Source of the DNA: Gammaproteobacteria bacterium
GTDB lineage: Bacteria > Pseudomonadota > Gammaproteobacteria > Pseudomonadales > Azotimanducaceae
Direction of reading: 5' to 3'
Assembly (NCBI GenBank): GCA_002725285.1
Contig: PBRC01000073.1
Span: 1 to 39,153, forward strand
Length of the DNA stretch: 39,153 bases
This document shows positions 14,833 through 23,671 of the stretch, in pieces. How positions within the stretch are numbered: the first letter of the stretch is position 1; every line of letters begins with the position of its first letter. A program made the translations under genes and the position numbers. The notes under the pieces are model-generated. The model was not told where the DNA came from, did not search any database, and worked only from the letters and a program-made list of their open reading frames with translations.

Positions 14833-16038
14833 ATGATTAACAAGCTTGTCATCCCTGTCATTATCGTTGTTCTCAGCATCGCTGCAGCCATGTGGATGTC
14901 AGCTCAACAGCGAACGCCCAATACAGTACCTCCTGCCCCTCCCGTGATGCTGGTAGATGTGATGCGAGCCGAAAGCAGCACCATTCAAATCAAGGTCAGT
15001 GCGCAGGGAACCGTCACTCCACGGACAGAAACGACTTTAGTCTCTGAAGTCTCCGGGCTGATCACTCAGGTATCACCAGCATTTGTCGCTGGGGGTTTTT
15101 TCGCCAAAGGTGACGTGCTTGTGCGAATCGATGATCGCAATTACCGGGCAGAACTAAAACGCGCACAGGCAAGTGTTGCCTCGGCAAAAACAAATGTCAC
15201 CCAGGAAACTGGTCTTGCTGACTATGCGGAAACTGACTGGCAACGGGCAAAAAAACTTTTACCCTCCAGTAGTAAGGCTGCAACAGATCTTGCATTGAGG
15301 AAACCACAGCTCGAAGAAGCCATGGCAAATCTTGATTCTGCCAAGGCAGAGCTGGCAAAAAGAATGGACGATCTTGATCGCACTGTTATAAGAGCACCTT
15401 ATGACGGCATGGTTCGCGAAAAGATAGCCGACATTGGTCAATTTGTTGGCGCTGGCACTCAGCTTGCCGTTACATTTGCCGTCGACATTGCAGAAATTCG
15501 CTTACCACTTCCTGACAGGGAACTCCCTTTTCTCGACCTGTCACATTCGATCATGAAAGATGGGTCTGGCCCAGAAGTTTCACTAACAGCAGAGATCGGG
15601 GGCATTGAGTATTCCTGGCAGGGAAATCTCGTTCGAACGGAAGGTGTTTTTGATGAACGCAGCCGAGTGCTGTACGTCGTCGCGCAGGTTACTGACCCCT
15701 ATAATCAACAAGGTACCCGATGGACATCTCCGCTTCGAATCGGAACATTTGTCAACGCGAGTATCAGTGGTAGATCGGCTGAAAACATCATTAAGTTACC
15801 CCGAAGTGTCCTGTACCGCGACAACCAGGTTTGGACAATTAATGAAAACAATGAACTCGTTGCAAATACAGTCGAGCTGCTGAGAGCCGATGAAAAATCT
15901 ATCTACATCAGCAGCGGTATCACGGCAGATGACCTGGTGTGCCTTACAGTTCTGGATAATCCTCTTCCCAGGACGCGGGTCAGATTTACTGATCCTGGGG
16001 AATTTACAGTTGGTATGACTGAAAATGCAGGCAATTGA
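14833..16038 (+). CDS. RND efflux periplasmic adaptor (membrane fusion protein)
   Basis: The protein has 401 residues. It has an N-terminal membrane anchor or signal (MINKLVIPVIIVVLSIAAAM), then a lipoyl half (GTVTPRTETTLVSEVSGLIT). Next comes a helical hairpin rich in Ala/Lys/Glu (about residues 105-185), the second lipoyl half (TVIRAPYDGMVREKIADIGQ), a beta-barrel and a membrane-proximal domain. The adaptor bridges the inner-membrane pump and a TolC-like channel. No channel gene is nearby, so a TolC encoded elsewhere is presumably shared. Its end overlaps the permease start by 14 bp. Confidence 0.9.
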   Translation: MINKLVIPVIIVVLSIAAAMWMSAQQRTPNTVPPAPPVMLVDVMRAESSTIQIKVSAQGTVTPRTETTLVSEVSGLITQVSPAFVAGGFFAKGDVLVRIDDRNYRAELKRAQASVASAKTNVTQETGLADYAETDWQRAKKLLPSSSKAATDLALRKPQLEEAMANLDSAKAELAKRMDDLDRTVIRAPYDGMVREKIADIGQFVGAGTQLAVTFAVDIAEIRLPLPDRELPFLDLSHSIMKDGSGPEVSLTAEIGGIEYSWQGNLVRTEGVFDERSRVLYVVAQVTDPYNQQGTRWTSPLRIGTFVNASISGRSAENIIKLPRSVLYRDNQVWTINENNELVANTVELLRADEKSIYISSGITADDLVCLTVLDNPLPRTRVRFTDPGEFTVGMTENAGN

Positions 16039-19000
16039 TACTCACAAGGGCATAATCTCCTGGTTCGCCCGCAACCATGTTGCCGCCAATCTGCTCATGG
16101 TTGTTATCATCCTGACGGGATTGGTTTCAGCACTGACAATACGCACTCAGATGACGCCGGACCTTGAAGCCGATGAAGTCAGTGTCGATGTTGCATTCCC
16201 TGGCGCTTCTCCTGGTGAAGTGGAATCAGGTGTTGTAACCCGCATTGAAGAAGCCGTAAGAGAGATTGAAGGCATCGACGATATGCATTCCTATTCACGG
16301 GAAGGCATGGGTAGTGTTCGACTGACAGTTGAAAGTGGATATGACATTCAGATCATTCTGGACGAAGTAAAGATGGCGGTGGATAGAATTGCCCGCATGC
16401 CCGAATCAACTGAAAAGCCGAGGATCTATCGCAACCAACATCAAAGAGGTGCAATTAACGTTCAAATATCCGGAAATTTGAATGAGCGAGGAATGAAAAC
16501 TCTGGCCGAGGAAATCAGAGATGAAATTGTTAACTTACCTAGTGTGACAAAAGCAGAAGTTTCCGGTGCAAGACCCTATGAAATCGCGGTTGAATTGAAG
16601 GAAGAGAAACTCCGCCAATACGGACTCACTCTCGCTCAGGTCGCACAGGCAGTTCAAAGATCCTCTCTGGACTTGCCTGCCGGGGCCATCAAATCTGATT
16701 CTGGCGATATATTGCTCCGAGCAGAGGGCCAGGCTTACCAGAAGCAGGATTTCGAAAGTATTGTTCTGCTTTCTGAAGCAGACGGTACCCGTCTGACACT
16801 GGGTGATATCGCCGAGGTCTCTGACGGTTTTATTGAGTATGAGTTCTTTTCCCTGTTTAACGGTCAGCCAAGTATCGGCGTTTCAATCTATGCCATCGCC
16901 GATCAGAACCAGATTGAAATATCCAACGAAGTAACAGCGTACGTGGAGAGACGCAAAGCCACTTTACCTCCTGGCATTCGCCTGGATTCCTGGATGGATA
17001 ATACCAAATACCTCAGTGGTACCTTGAGCATGATGGTAACGAATATGTTGTCAGGGGTAATTCTTGTGCTGGTGGTTTTAGGCATTTTCTTGCGTTTACA
17101 ACTTGCCTTCTGGGTCATGATAGGGATGCCTATCGCATTCCTTGGTGCCTTTGCACTAATGCCTGCACTAGGCGGTTCCATCAATATGGTCAGCCTTTTT
17201 GGTTTTATTCTGGTGCTGGGGATCGTTGTCGATGATGCGATTATCATCGGTGAGAGTGTCCAGACAGTAACCGAGGAAGATGGTCACAACATCGATAATG
17301 TAATCAGAGGTGCACGTCGTGTCGCGACGCCAGCCACCTTTGGGGTTCTAACGACAATTGTCGCGTTTGTACCTCTGATGCTGATTCCTGGAACCTTTGG
17401 TGCGATGCCAGCCGCCATAGGTCTGGTGGTTATTCTGTGTCTGGCATTTTCGATCGTCGAGTCCAAACTCATCCTTCCCGCCCACCTTGCCAGTATGAAA
17501 CCGCTTCCAGCAAATGATGAGTCACCTAGTCTGCTACGCCGGTTTCAGAACAATTTCGCTGCCAGGCTACGCCAGGTTACTTACGATTACTACGAACCAT
17601 TTCTCTTACGAGCCATAAGGCAACGCTACATCACAGTGTCAGTATTCCTTGGCATGTTGATACTGGCATTAGGTTTTATTATCGGTCCCTACGTCAGAAC
17701 AGTGTTCTTCCCCAACATGTCGATGCAATACATTGGCGCTCAGATTGAACTGGTCGAAGGATCATCGACTTCACAGGCGGTGAAAGTGGTTCAAGAGATG
17801 TCCGACAAACTGGTTGAGCTGAATGCCTCAAAACCGGAGGATGAAAAATTCCTCGTAAACTTCTTCGCATTTACCAACAACGGCAACGGTCGAATCATGG
17901 CGGAACTAAAGCCTGGGGATGAATTGAATCGCAACCCCGAAGAAATCGCCACTGAATGGCGATCGGCAATTGGTGATATTGCAGGCACCAAGAAGATGGA
18001 AATCTCAGGTTCTCAGAAATCTCATGGCCAAGGTAAGGATCTTGGCTTCAAACTGATCAGCCATGATACGAAAGCCCTCGCAGAAGCTGCAGAACTGCTG
18101 GAGCAGACACTCAAGAAGTACGAAGGTGTTTACGATATTGAGAATTCCAATACAGGTAACATCCCTGAGATAAATCTGAAAATAAAACCTTCTGCGGAAG
18201 CTCTGGGATTAGCCCTCAGCGATCTGGCGAATCAGGTTCGCGCCGCTTTTTACGGTGTTGAAGCTCAACGTATTCAGAGAGGCCGCGAGGAAGTCAGAGT
18301 AATGGTCCGCTACCCAAAGACCGAGCGAGAGTCCCGGGGTAATCTGGATTCAATGTTCATTCGCACTCAGCAAGGTGATGAGGTTCCGTTTACATCAGTA
18401 GCCGAATTAGAGGAAAGGAGCAGCCCATCATCAATCGTTCGCACCTGGGGCAAACGATCAGTCCGAATATCAGCCAATGTAGAAAAGACGATTATCGAGC
18501 CTGGTATTATCGTTAAGGACGTTATCAGAGGTGAATTCGGCGCAGAACTTAAACTGAGGTTTCCATCAGTGACGCTGGAACTGGATGGTGCCAGTCGGGA
18601 AGAAAGCGAGATGCTGGAAGGGATTCTCTACACAGCGATCCTTGCGCTGTTTTGCATTTATGCGCTAATGGCGATCCCTTTAAAATCCTATATGCAACCT
18701 CTGATTATCATGGGAGTCATTCCTTTCGGCATGATTGGCGCACTTATCGGACACCTGATCGTCGGAATTGATTTCAGCGCAATGTCACTACTCGGAATAG
18801 TTGCACTGGCAGGTGTCGTGGTAAATGACAGTATTATTATGGTCGACTATGTTAATCATTCCGTCGAAGAAGGCATATCAACCGTGGAAGCGGCGATTAA
18901 CGCTGGTACCAGAAGGTTTCGAGCAATAATGCTGACCTCGCTGACTACCTTTTTCGGATTGTTACCGATCTTACTGGAAACAAGTTTCAGCGCTCAGATG

Positions 19001-19132
19001 CTCATTCCGATGGCAGTTTCTCTGGGATTCGGCATTCTCTTCGCAACCGTTATCACGCTGATACTTATCCCCTGTCTGTATGTCATCCTTAACGATCTGA
19101 GTATGTTTCGCTTTAGACTGCAACCCACCTAA
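16025..19132 (+). CDS. RND efflux permease (AcrB/HAE1-type)
   Basis: The protein has 1035 residues, normal for the family. It starts with the helix-1 pattern WFARNHVAANLLMVVIILTG, and the porter domains follow. The membrane helix-4 aspartate pair used in proton relay is present (GIVVDDAIIIGES, Asp403 and Asp404). The duplicated second half has VVVNDSIIMVDYVN and the final bundle. It exports drugs, lipids or hydrophobic compounds using the proton gradient. The subgroup is closer to the environmental HAE1 pumps with 'EVESGVVTRIEEAVREIEG' porter loops than to E. coli AcrB itself. It is translationally coupled to the adaptor and converges with the next gene, overlapping it by 4 bp. Confidence 0.92.
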   Translation: MQAIDTHKGIISWFARNHVAANLLMVVIILTGLVSALTIRTQMTPDLEADEVSVDVAFPGASPGEVESGVVTRIEEAVREIEGIDDMHSYSREGMGSVRLTVESGYDIQIILDEVKMAVDRIARMPESTEKPRIYRNQHQRGAINVQISGNLNERGMKTLAEEIRDEIVNLPSVTKAEVSGARPYEIAVELKEEKLRQYGLTLAQVAQAVQRSSLDLPAGAIKSDSGDILLRAEGQAYQKQDFESIVLLSEADGTRLTLGDIAEVSDGFIEYEFFSLFNGQPSIGVSIYAIADQNQIEISNEVTAYVERRKATLPPGIRLDSWMDNTKYLSGTLSMMVTNMLSGVILVLVVLGIFLRLQLAFWVMIGMPIAFLGAFALMPALGGSINMVSLFGFILVLGIVVDDAIIIGESVQTVTEEDGHNIDNVIRGARRVATPATFGVLTTIVAFVPLMLIPGTFGAMPAAIGLVVILCLAFSIVESKLILPAHLASMKPLPANDESPSLLRRFQNNFAARLRQVTYDYYEPFLLRAIRQRYITVSVFLGMLILALGFIIGPYVRTVFFPNMSMQYIGAQIELVEGSSTSQAVKVVQEMSDKLVELNASKPEDEKFLVNFFAFTNNGNGRIMAELKPGDELNRNPEEIATEWRSAIGDIAGTKKMEISGSQKSHGQGKDLGFKLISHDTKALAEAAELLEQTLKKYEGVYDIENSNTGNIPEINLKIKPSAEALGLALSDLANQVRAAFYGVEAQRIQRGREEVRVMVRYPKTERESRGNLDSMFIRTQQGDEVPFTSVAELEERSSPSSIVRTWGKRSVRISANVEKTIIEPGIIVKDVIRGEFGAELKLRFPSVTLELDGASREESEMLEGILYTAILALFCIYALMAIPLKSYMQPLIIMGVIPFGMIGALIGHLIVGIDFSAMSLLGIVALAGVVVNDSIIMVDYVNHSVEEGISTVEAAINAGTRRFRAIMLTSLTTFFGLLPILLETSFSAQMLIPMAVSLGFGILFATVITLILIPCLYVILNDLSMFRFRLQPT

Positions 19133-20112
19133 GCTAATTTGACAATCATTTTGCCCTGATTGGCACCAGTAAAAAGTCCCATAAAAGCCTGCGGTGCATT
19201 TTCAATACCTTCGATCACGGTTTCGTGATACTTCAACTGCCCTGATTTAATCCAATCCGACATATCTTTCTGAAACTCGGGGCGCATTTCCTCAAATGCT
19301 GAAACAACGAAACCCTTCAGGGTTAGAAACTTATAAATGGTTTCTGTCAGATTTCGTGGTCCTGGCGTTGGAGTTTTGTCGTCGTTGTAATGAGCGATCA
19401 TGCCACATATCGGAATGCGCCCATAAGCTCGCATATGGGTTAGCGCCGCCTCCAACTGAGTACCACCCACATTCTCGAAGTAAATATCAATTCCTTCAGG
19501 CGCACCCTTTCTCAGTTCCTTGAGCGGATTGGCTGTTTTGTAGTTAAACGCATGATCAAATCCAAATTCACTGGTCAGTTGAGCAACCTTCTCGTCACTA
19601 CCTGCACTACCGATGGCAATTCCCCCTTTAATTTTAGCAATCTGACCAACAACATTACCCACTGCACCTGAGGCAGCGGACACAAACACCGTTTCGCCAT
19701 CTTTCATCTCTCCCGTCACCAGAAGTCCACCATAGGCTGTCAAACCGGGCATTCCCATTACGCCAAGGTAGGCACTCAAGGGAACTAGCGACTCATCAAC
19801 TTTCCTCAGTCCCCTGCCGTTCGCGATGAAATATTCCCGCCAGCCAAAACCATTTTCTACATAATCACCTTCTGAATAATCCGGGTTTCCTGACGCAACG
19901 ACTCTGCCTATCGCAGCACCCATTAGGACTTCACCGGTCGTAGCAAACCTCATGCGACCCCGCATGTAAGGATCCACTGACATGTACAGGTTCTGAACCA
20001 GAACTTCGCCATCACCCGGGTCAGGAATGCTGGTCTCAACAAGTTCAAAGTTATCTGCTACTGGCATTCCGGCTGGTATTGATTTGAGATGAATTTCTTT
20101 ACTGACAGGCAC
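19129..20112 (-). CDS. NADP-dependent oxidoreductase, CurA/leukotriene B4 dehydrogenase-like (MDR)
   Basis: The protein has 327 residues. The N-terminal PGDGEVLVQNLYMSVDPYMR then GRM, the cofactor loop (VFVSAASGAVGNVVGQIAK) and IYFENVGGTQLEAALTHM are diagnostic of the zinc-free medium-chain group with YncB/CurA and prostaglandin reductases. These reduce the double bond of enones with NADPH. The start is GTG at 20112 after GGAGAGACAAG. The substrate is not known; detoxification of alpha,beta-unsaturated carbonyls from lipid oxidation is the common theme of this family. Confidence 0.88.
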   Translation of the reverse strand: MPVSKEIHLKSIPAGMPVADNFELVETSIPDPGDGEVLVQNLYMSVDPYMRGRMRFATTGEVLMGAAIGRVVASGNPDYSEGDYVENGFGWREYFIANGRGLRKVDESLVPLSAYLGVMGMPGLTAYGGLLVTGEMKDGETVFVSAASGAVGNVVGQIAKIKGGIAIGSAGSDEKVAQLTSEFGFDHAFNYKTANPLKELRKGAPEGIDIYFENVGGTQLEAALTHMRAYGRIPICGMIAHYNDDKTPTPGPRNLTETIYKFLTLKGFVVSAFEEMRPEFQKDMSDWIKSGQLKYHETVIEGIENAPQAFMGLFTGANQGKMIVKLA

Positions 20113-20280
20113 CTTGTCTCTCCACTAATTCGAAGCAGCAATACTACCACTCCTCGTAAGGCTTGTTTCCACATCCTGCAGAGGGCCAGTATCTACGTCA
20201 CTGATCATACGGGAAGAAATGATTTTGATGTCCAGACATGCGCAATTTGCAATTGGGTTAGCCACCTGCACCTTACTGCT

Positions 20281-20790
20281 CCGCGACTCATTCGCAGTAA
20301 GAGCTGCACCGGCTTCCGGCTTGAAAATGGCAACAAGATAACCCTGCAGGATGCACCCAATGCAGAGAGTCGCTATATCAAAGAACCGCACAACTATTTC
20401 TCCGGGAGTGGTGATCTTGTATCCACTGCGGCAGACTATATCCGTTTCCAGCAGATGATGACTAACAATAGTGAACTCGATGGTGTACGGTTGCTGGGAC
20501 GCAAAACGGTGGAGCTTAAGTTTAAGAATCACACCGGTGATCTCCCCATCTGGTTGAGAAGGCCCGGTAGTGGATTTGGATTGGGTTATTCAGTTGTTCT
20601 GGACAGAGGTGTTGCTTCCACCTCCCAGTCTGCAGGTTCTGTCAGTTGAAAAGGTGCTTTTAGCACCATCTTCTGGATTGATCCTAAAGAAGAACTGATC
20701 GGCATACTCATGAGTCAACTTCAACCTTATACACACGCAAATTTTCGTGCTGATTTCATCTCAACGCTGAATCAGGCCGTTATCGACTAG
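20281..20790 (+). pseudogene. Serine hydrolase (beta-lactamase/EstB fold) C-terminal remnant with internal stop
   Basis: The frame encodes ITLQDAPNAESRYIKEPHNY, then FSGSGDLVSTAADYIRFQQM and VRLLGRKTVEL. After GFGLGYSVVLDRG it reads SAGSVS-stop-KGAFSTIFWIDPKEELIGIL, and the frame continues open to a second stop at 20788. Intact relatives read 'GSYSWGGAASTTFWIDP' here, so the TGA at 20647-20649 most likely replaces the conserved Trp codon TGG. The N-terminal half with the SxxK and YxN motifs is absent; the left limit given is approximate. It cannot encode an active enzyme unless the stop is read through and the missing half supplied. Confidence 0.75.
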
Positions 20791-20849
20791 AGCACCCGTT
20801 CGACCTGGCCCACCTCGCGCCACGAGAGACAAGAAACGGAGACAAAGAT

Positions 20850-21650
20850 ATGATCGAAACAAACACCACCCTGTTTGAAGTTAAAGACAAAGTCGCCTGG
20901 ATCACGCTGAACAGGCCTGAAGCCATGAACTCCCTCAATCCCGAGCTTCGCTGGCAATTATCTCAGCATATGGATGAAGTTGAGTCCAATGGTGATATTT
21001 GGGTTGCGGTAATTACAGGCGCTGGTGAGAAAGCTTTTTCTGCCGGGGCAGATCTGAAACACCGTGCCCGCGAGCGAGAGGCATCCGATGAAGAAAAAGC
21101 GAACTGGCAAAGAATGAATGCCGAAAGTAAATCCATAATAGAAAGATGGTATACGCCAAAACCCGTTATCGCGATGGTCAACGGCTACGCTCTGGGGGGC
21201 GGTCTTGAGATGGCCATGGCATGCGACATTATTGTCGCTGCAGATCATGCAGAGCTAGGTCTGCCAGAACCGAGACGCGGGCTGATCGCTGGCGCCGCTG
21301 GTGTTCACCGACTGCCACGTCAGATCGGTCTGAAACCGGCCATGGGATTTATGCTGACAGGAAGGCACATGTCAGCCCGAAGGGCATACGAGTTAGGGCT
21401 GGTCAATGACGTAGTACCCCTCAGTGAGTTGAGATCGACCGTGGAAGGATATGTTGCGGATATTATGCGTTGTGCTCCGCTTGCTGTTCGGGCTACAAAG
21501 GAAGCCTCAATGCGCGGTCTTGATCTGCCACTGCCGCAGGCGTTCTACACCTCCTATGAATCCGAGAGAGTTCGGCGTCAAAGCGAGGATGCGCAGGAAG
21601 GCCCGAAAGCGTTTTCTGAAAAGCGATTGCCCAATTGGCAGGGTAAATAG
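20850..21650 (+). CDS. Enoyl-CoA hydratase/isomerase (crotonase) family protein
   Basis: The protein has 266 residues. It has the oxyanion-hole segment KAFSAGADLK and the family core MVNGYALGGGLEMAMACDII, followed by LGLPEPRRGLIAGAAGVHRL. Both catalytic glutamates of true hydratases are present (Glu120 in GGGLE, Glu140 in LPEP), so hydration of 2-enoyl-CoA is likely. The LPEPRRGLIAGAAG variant is common in carnitinyl-CoA-hydratase-like and degradative members. It is convergent with an acyl-CoA synthetase gene. GGAGA precedes the ATG. Confidence 0.88.
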   Translation: MIETNTTLFEVKDKVAWITLNRPEAMNSLNPELRWQLSQHMDEVESNGDIWVAVITGAGEKAFSAGADLKHRAREREASDEEKANWQRMNAESKSIIERWYTPKPVIAMVNGYALGGGLEMAMACDIIVAADHAELGLPEPRRGLIAGAAGVHRLPRQIGLKPAMGFMLTGRHMSARRAYELGLVNDVVPLSELRSTVEGYVADIMRCAPLAVRATKEASMRGLDLPLPQAFYTSYESERVRRQSEDAQEGPKAFSEKRLPNWQGK

Positions 21651-21733
21651 AATCCTGACGCCATAGCTGAGCAGATTCCTCCCTCACCAGGGCTTAAGAG
21701 TTCCATTCTGATCTAAACGCGGCCCAGGGCTGA

Positions 21734-23287
21734 CTATACAATCTTCGAATCAGTCTTGCCCCAGTAACGATCCTTTAGCAATCTTTTATAGAGCTTGCCT
21801 GTTGGCAATCGAGGCAATTTTTCTTCGAAGTCCACACTTCGCGGGCACTTGAAATGTGCAATATGCTCACGGGCATAAGCCATTAATTCTTCCTGCAATG
21901 ATTCATCAGCATCAGCACCGCCCACAAGCTGTACGACAGCTTTCACTTCTTCACCCATCTCTTCATTTGGTACACCAATCACCGCAACATCAGCAACCTT
22001 CGGGTGCATGACAAGCGCGTCTTCGATTTCCTGAGGATAGATATTCACCCCCCCCGAGATAATCATGAATGTCGCCCGATCAGTGAGATACAGGAATCCA
22101 TCATCATCGACATAGCCTACATCGCCAAGTGCACTCCAGTTGGCATGTTCAGGATGTTGCGCATCCTTTGTTTTTGCACTGTCCTTCAGATATGCAAATG
22201 GCATTTCCGGCAATTCAAAATACACAAGCCCCGCCTCACCGTTGGGAAGCTCGATGCCATCTTCATCACAAATATGGATAACACCAAGCAGTGACTGCCC
22301 AACCGTGCCGGGTCTCTCAATCCAGGCCTCAGGGGTAACATGGGTAAATCCGTTCAGTTCAGTACCGCCATAGTACTCATAGAGAATGGGCCCCCACCAA
22401 TCAAACATCTTCTGCTTTACCTGACGAGGGCAAGGTGCCGCAGCATGAATTGCCACTTTGTGGGATGAGAGATCAAATTGGATCCGCTCAGATTCTTCCA
22501 ATTTCAGCATTCTGGAGAACATGGTTGGAACCCACTGGCTGTGAGTTACCTTATAGTCCTGTATGGCTTTCAATGCTTCAAGCTCACTAAATCGCGGCAT
22601 CATAATAGCTGTGCCTCCCAAAACCTGAGTCGCAATGCTGAAGCCGAGAGGTGCCGAATGATAAAGTGGGGCCGGTGAGAGATAGACTGTCTTGTCATCA
22701 AACTGCCATAACAGGGAATGAAGCCCACCCAGCAGTTCGGATGCTTCGGAGATCAACTTATCCTCCAGAGGTCGTATTATCCCCTTGGGTCTTCCCGTAG
22801 TGCCAGAGCTATACAACATAAACGTGCCAGCAGGTTCTTCTGCCAGATTTTCTGCAGGGTAATCCGCAATCGAAGCCTCGTAGCTCTCGTAACCGTCAAC
22901 GACACCATCGACCATCAGCCAACTTGTTACATTCGGGCACTCACCCGGCAGCGATATTGCCACCTCTGACAAATAGTTCGACGCAACAACCACCTTCGAT
23001 TCTGAGTTGTCGATGATGTACGCAGCTTCTTCGTCCGTTAGATAACGGTTGACCGTCGTCAGATAGAGCCCGGAACGGAATGCTGCCCAAACTACTTCAA
23101 AATAACGAAGGTTGTTCTCCATAAATATTGAGATGTGGTCACCACGTCTCAATCCAAGATCCCACATGAAATGGGCAAACTGATTCGAGCGATCGTCTAA
23201 TTCCCTGTAGCTAATACTCTCGCCACTACCAGTCTGTATCACCGCAGCTTTGTCAGGACAGATGCCTGACCAATGACCTGGATACAT
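21734..23287 (-). CDS. Acyl-CoA synthetase (AMP-forming, ANL superfamily)
   Basis: The protein has 517 residues from the ATG at 23287, preceded by AAGGAAG at good distance. An in-frame TTG at 23356 would add 23 residues unlike the family. Motifs: P-loop YSSGTTGRPKGI (about residues 159-170), core EYYGGTELNG, hinge region YLTDRATFMIISGGVNIYPQ, and the catalytic C-terminal lysine in PRLPTGKLYK (about Lys498). It activates a carboxylic acid to acyl-adenylate and then acyl-CoA. The N-terminus (MYPGHWSGICPDKAAVI) recalls medium/long-chain and bile-acid-type CoA ligases. Together with the hydratase gene it could feed beta-oxidation. Confidence 0.9.
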   Translation of the reverse strand: MYPGHWSGICPDKAAVIQTGSGESISYRELDDRSNQFAHFMWDLGLRRGDHISIFMENNLRYFEVVWAAFRSGLYLTTVNRYLTDEEAAYIIDNSESKVVVASNYLSEVAISLPGECPNVTSWLMVDGVVDGYESYEASIADYPAENLAEEPAGTFMLYSSGTTGRPKGIIRPLEDKLISEASELLGGLHSLLWQFDDKTVYLSPAPLYHSAPLGFSIATQVLGGTAIMMPRFSELEALKAIQDYKVTHSQWVPTMFSRMLKLEESERIQFDLSSHKVAIHAAAPCPRQVKQKMFDWWGPILYEYYGGTELNGFTHVTPEAWIERPGTVGQSLLGVIHICDEDGIELPNGEAGLVYFELPEMPFAYLKDSAKTKDAQHPEHANWSALGDVGYVDDDGFLYLTDRATFMIISGGVNIYPQEIEDALVMHPKVADVAVIGVPNEEMGEEVKAVVQLVGGADADESLQEELMAYAREHIAHFKCPRSVDFEEKLPRLPTGKLYKRLLKDRYWGKTDSKIV

Positions 23288-23671
23288 TAATACTTCCTTA
23301 TTGTGATCGGTGACATTATCCCTGTGTTCCCGACTTGTTCTTATTTTGTGCAGCAACTGTTACGTGAGGGTATAGACTTTTTACAGCATTTCACGGGTCT
23401 TGTCATCGCATCCTGACAAAGGGACATGTCTCTGACACTGCATTGCTCATGTCCCCAGAATGTGGTTAATTGATGCACTTCTAGAGAGGCTGTTCAGAAT
23501 CTGCTCAATCACTGGTTTTGATCCCGCACAGACCCTACAGTGGTATTGTGTAGCACGTATTCAAACACAGATTGCATCCTGGGAATGTGAGGGGAGTTGA
23601 CTCCCGGTGCCAGTGATTACCTGCAAATAATTTACCATCACCAAACAGGTATCGACCGGACAAAAACCAAA
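23288..23671. promoter_or_regulatory. Divergent control region between acyl-CoA synthetase and amidase
   Basis: No gene is seen. Three inverted repeats are present. GGGACATG/CATGTCCC (23421-23428, 23448-23455) is a perfect 8-bp pair with 19 nt between. GGGAGT-TG-ACTCCC (23592-23605) is a perfect short hairpin. TGTCA/TGACA is weaker, near 23401-23417. Their placement between divergent genes suggests operators, but no cognate regulator is in the window. Confidence 0.35.
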
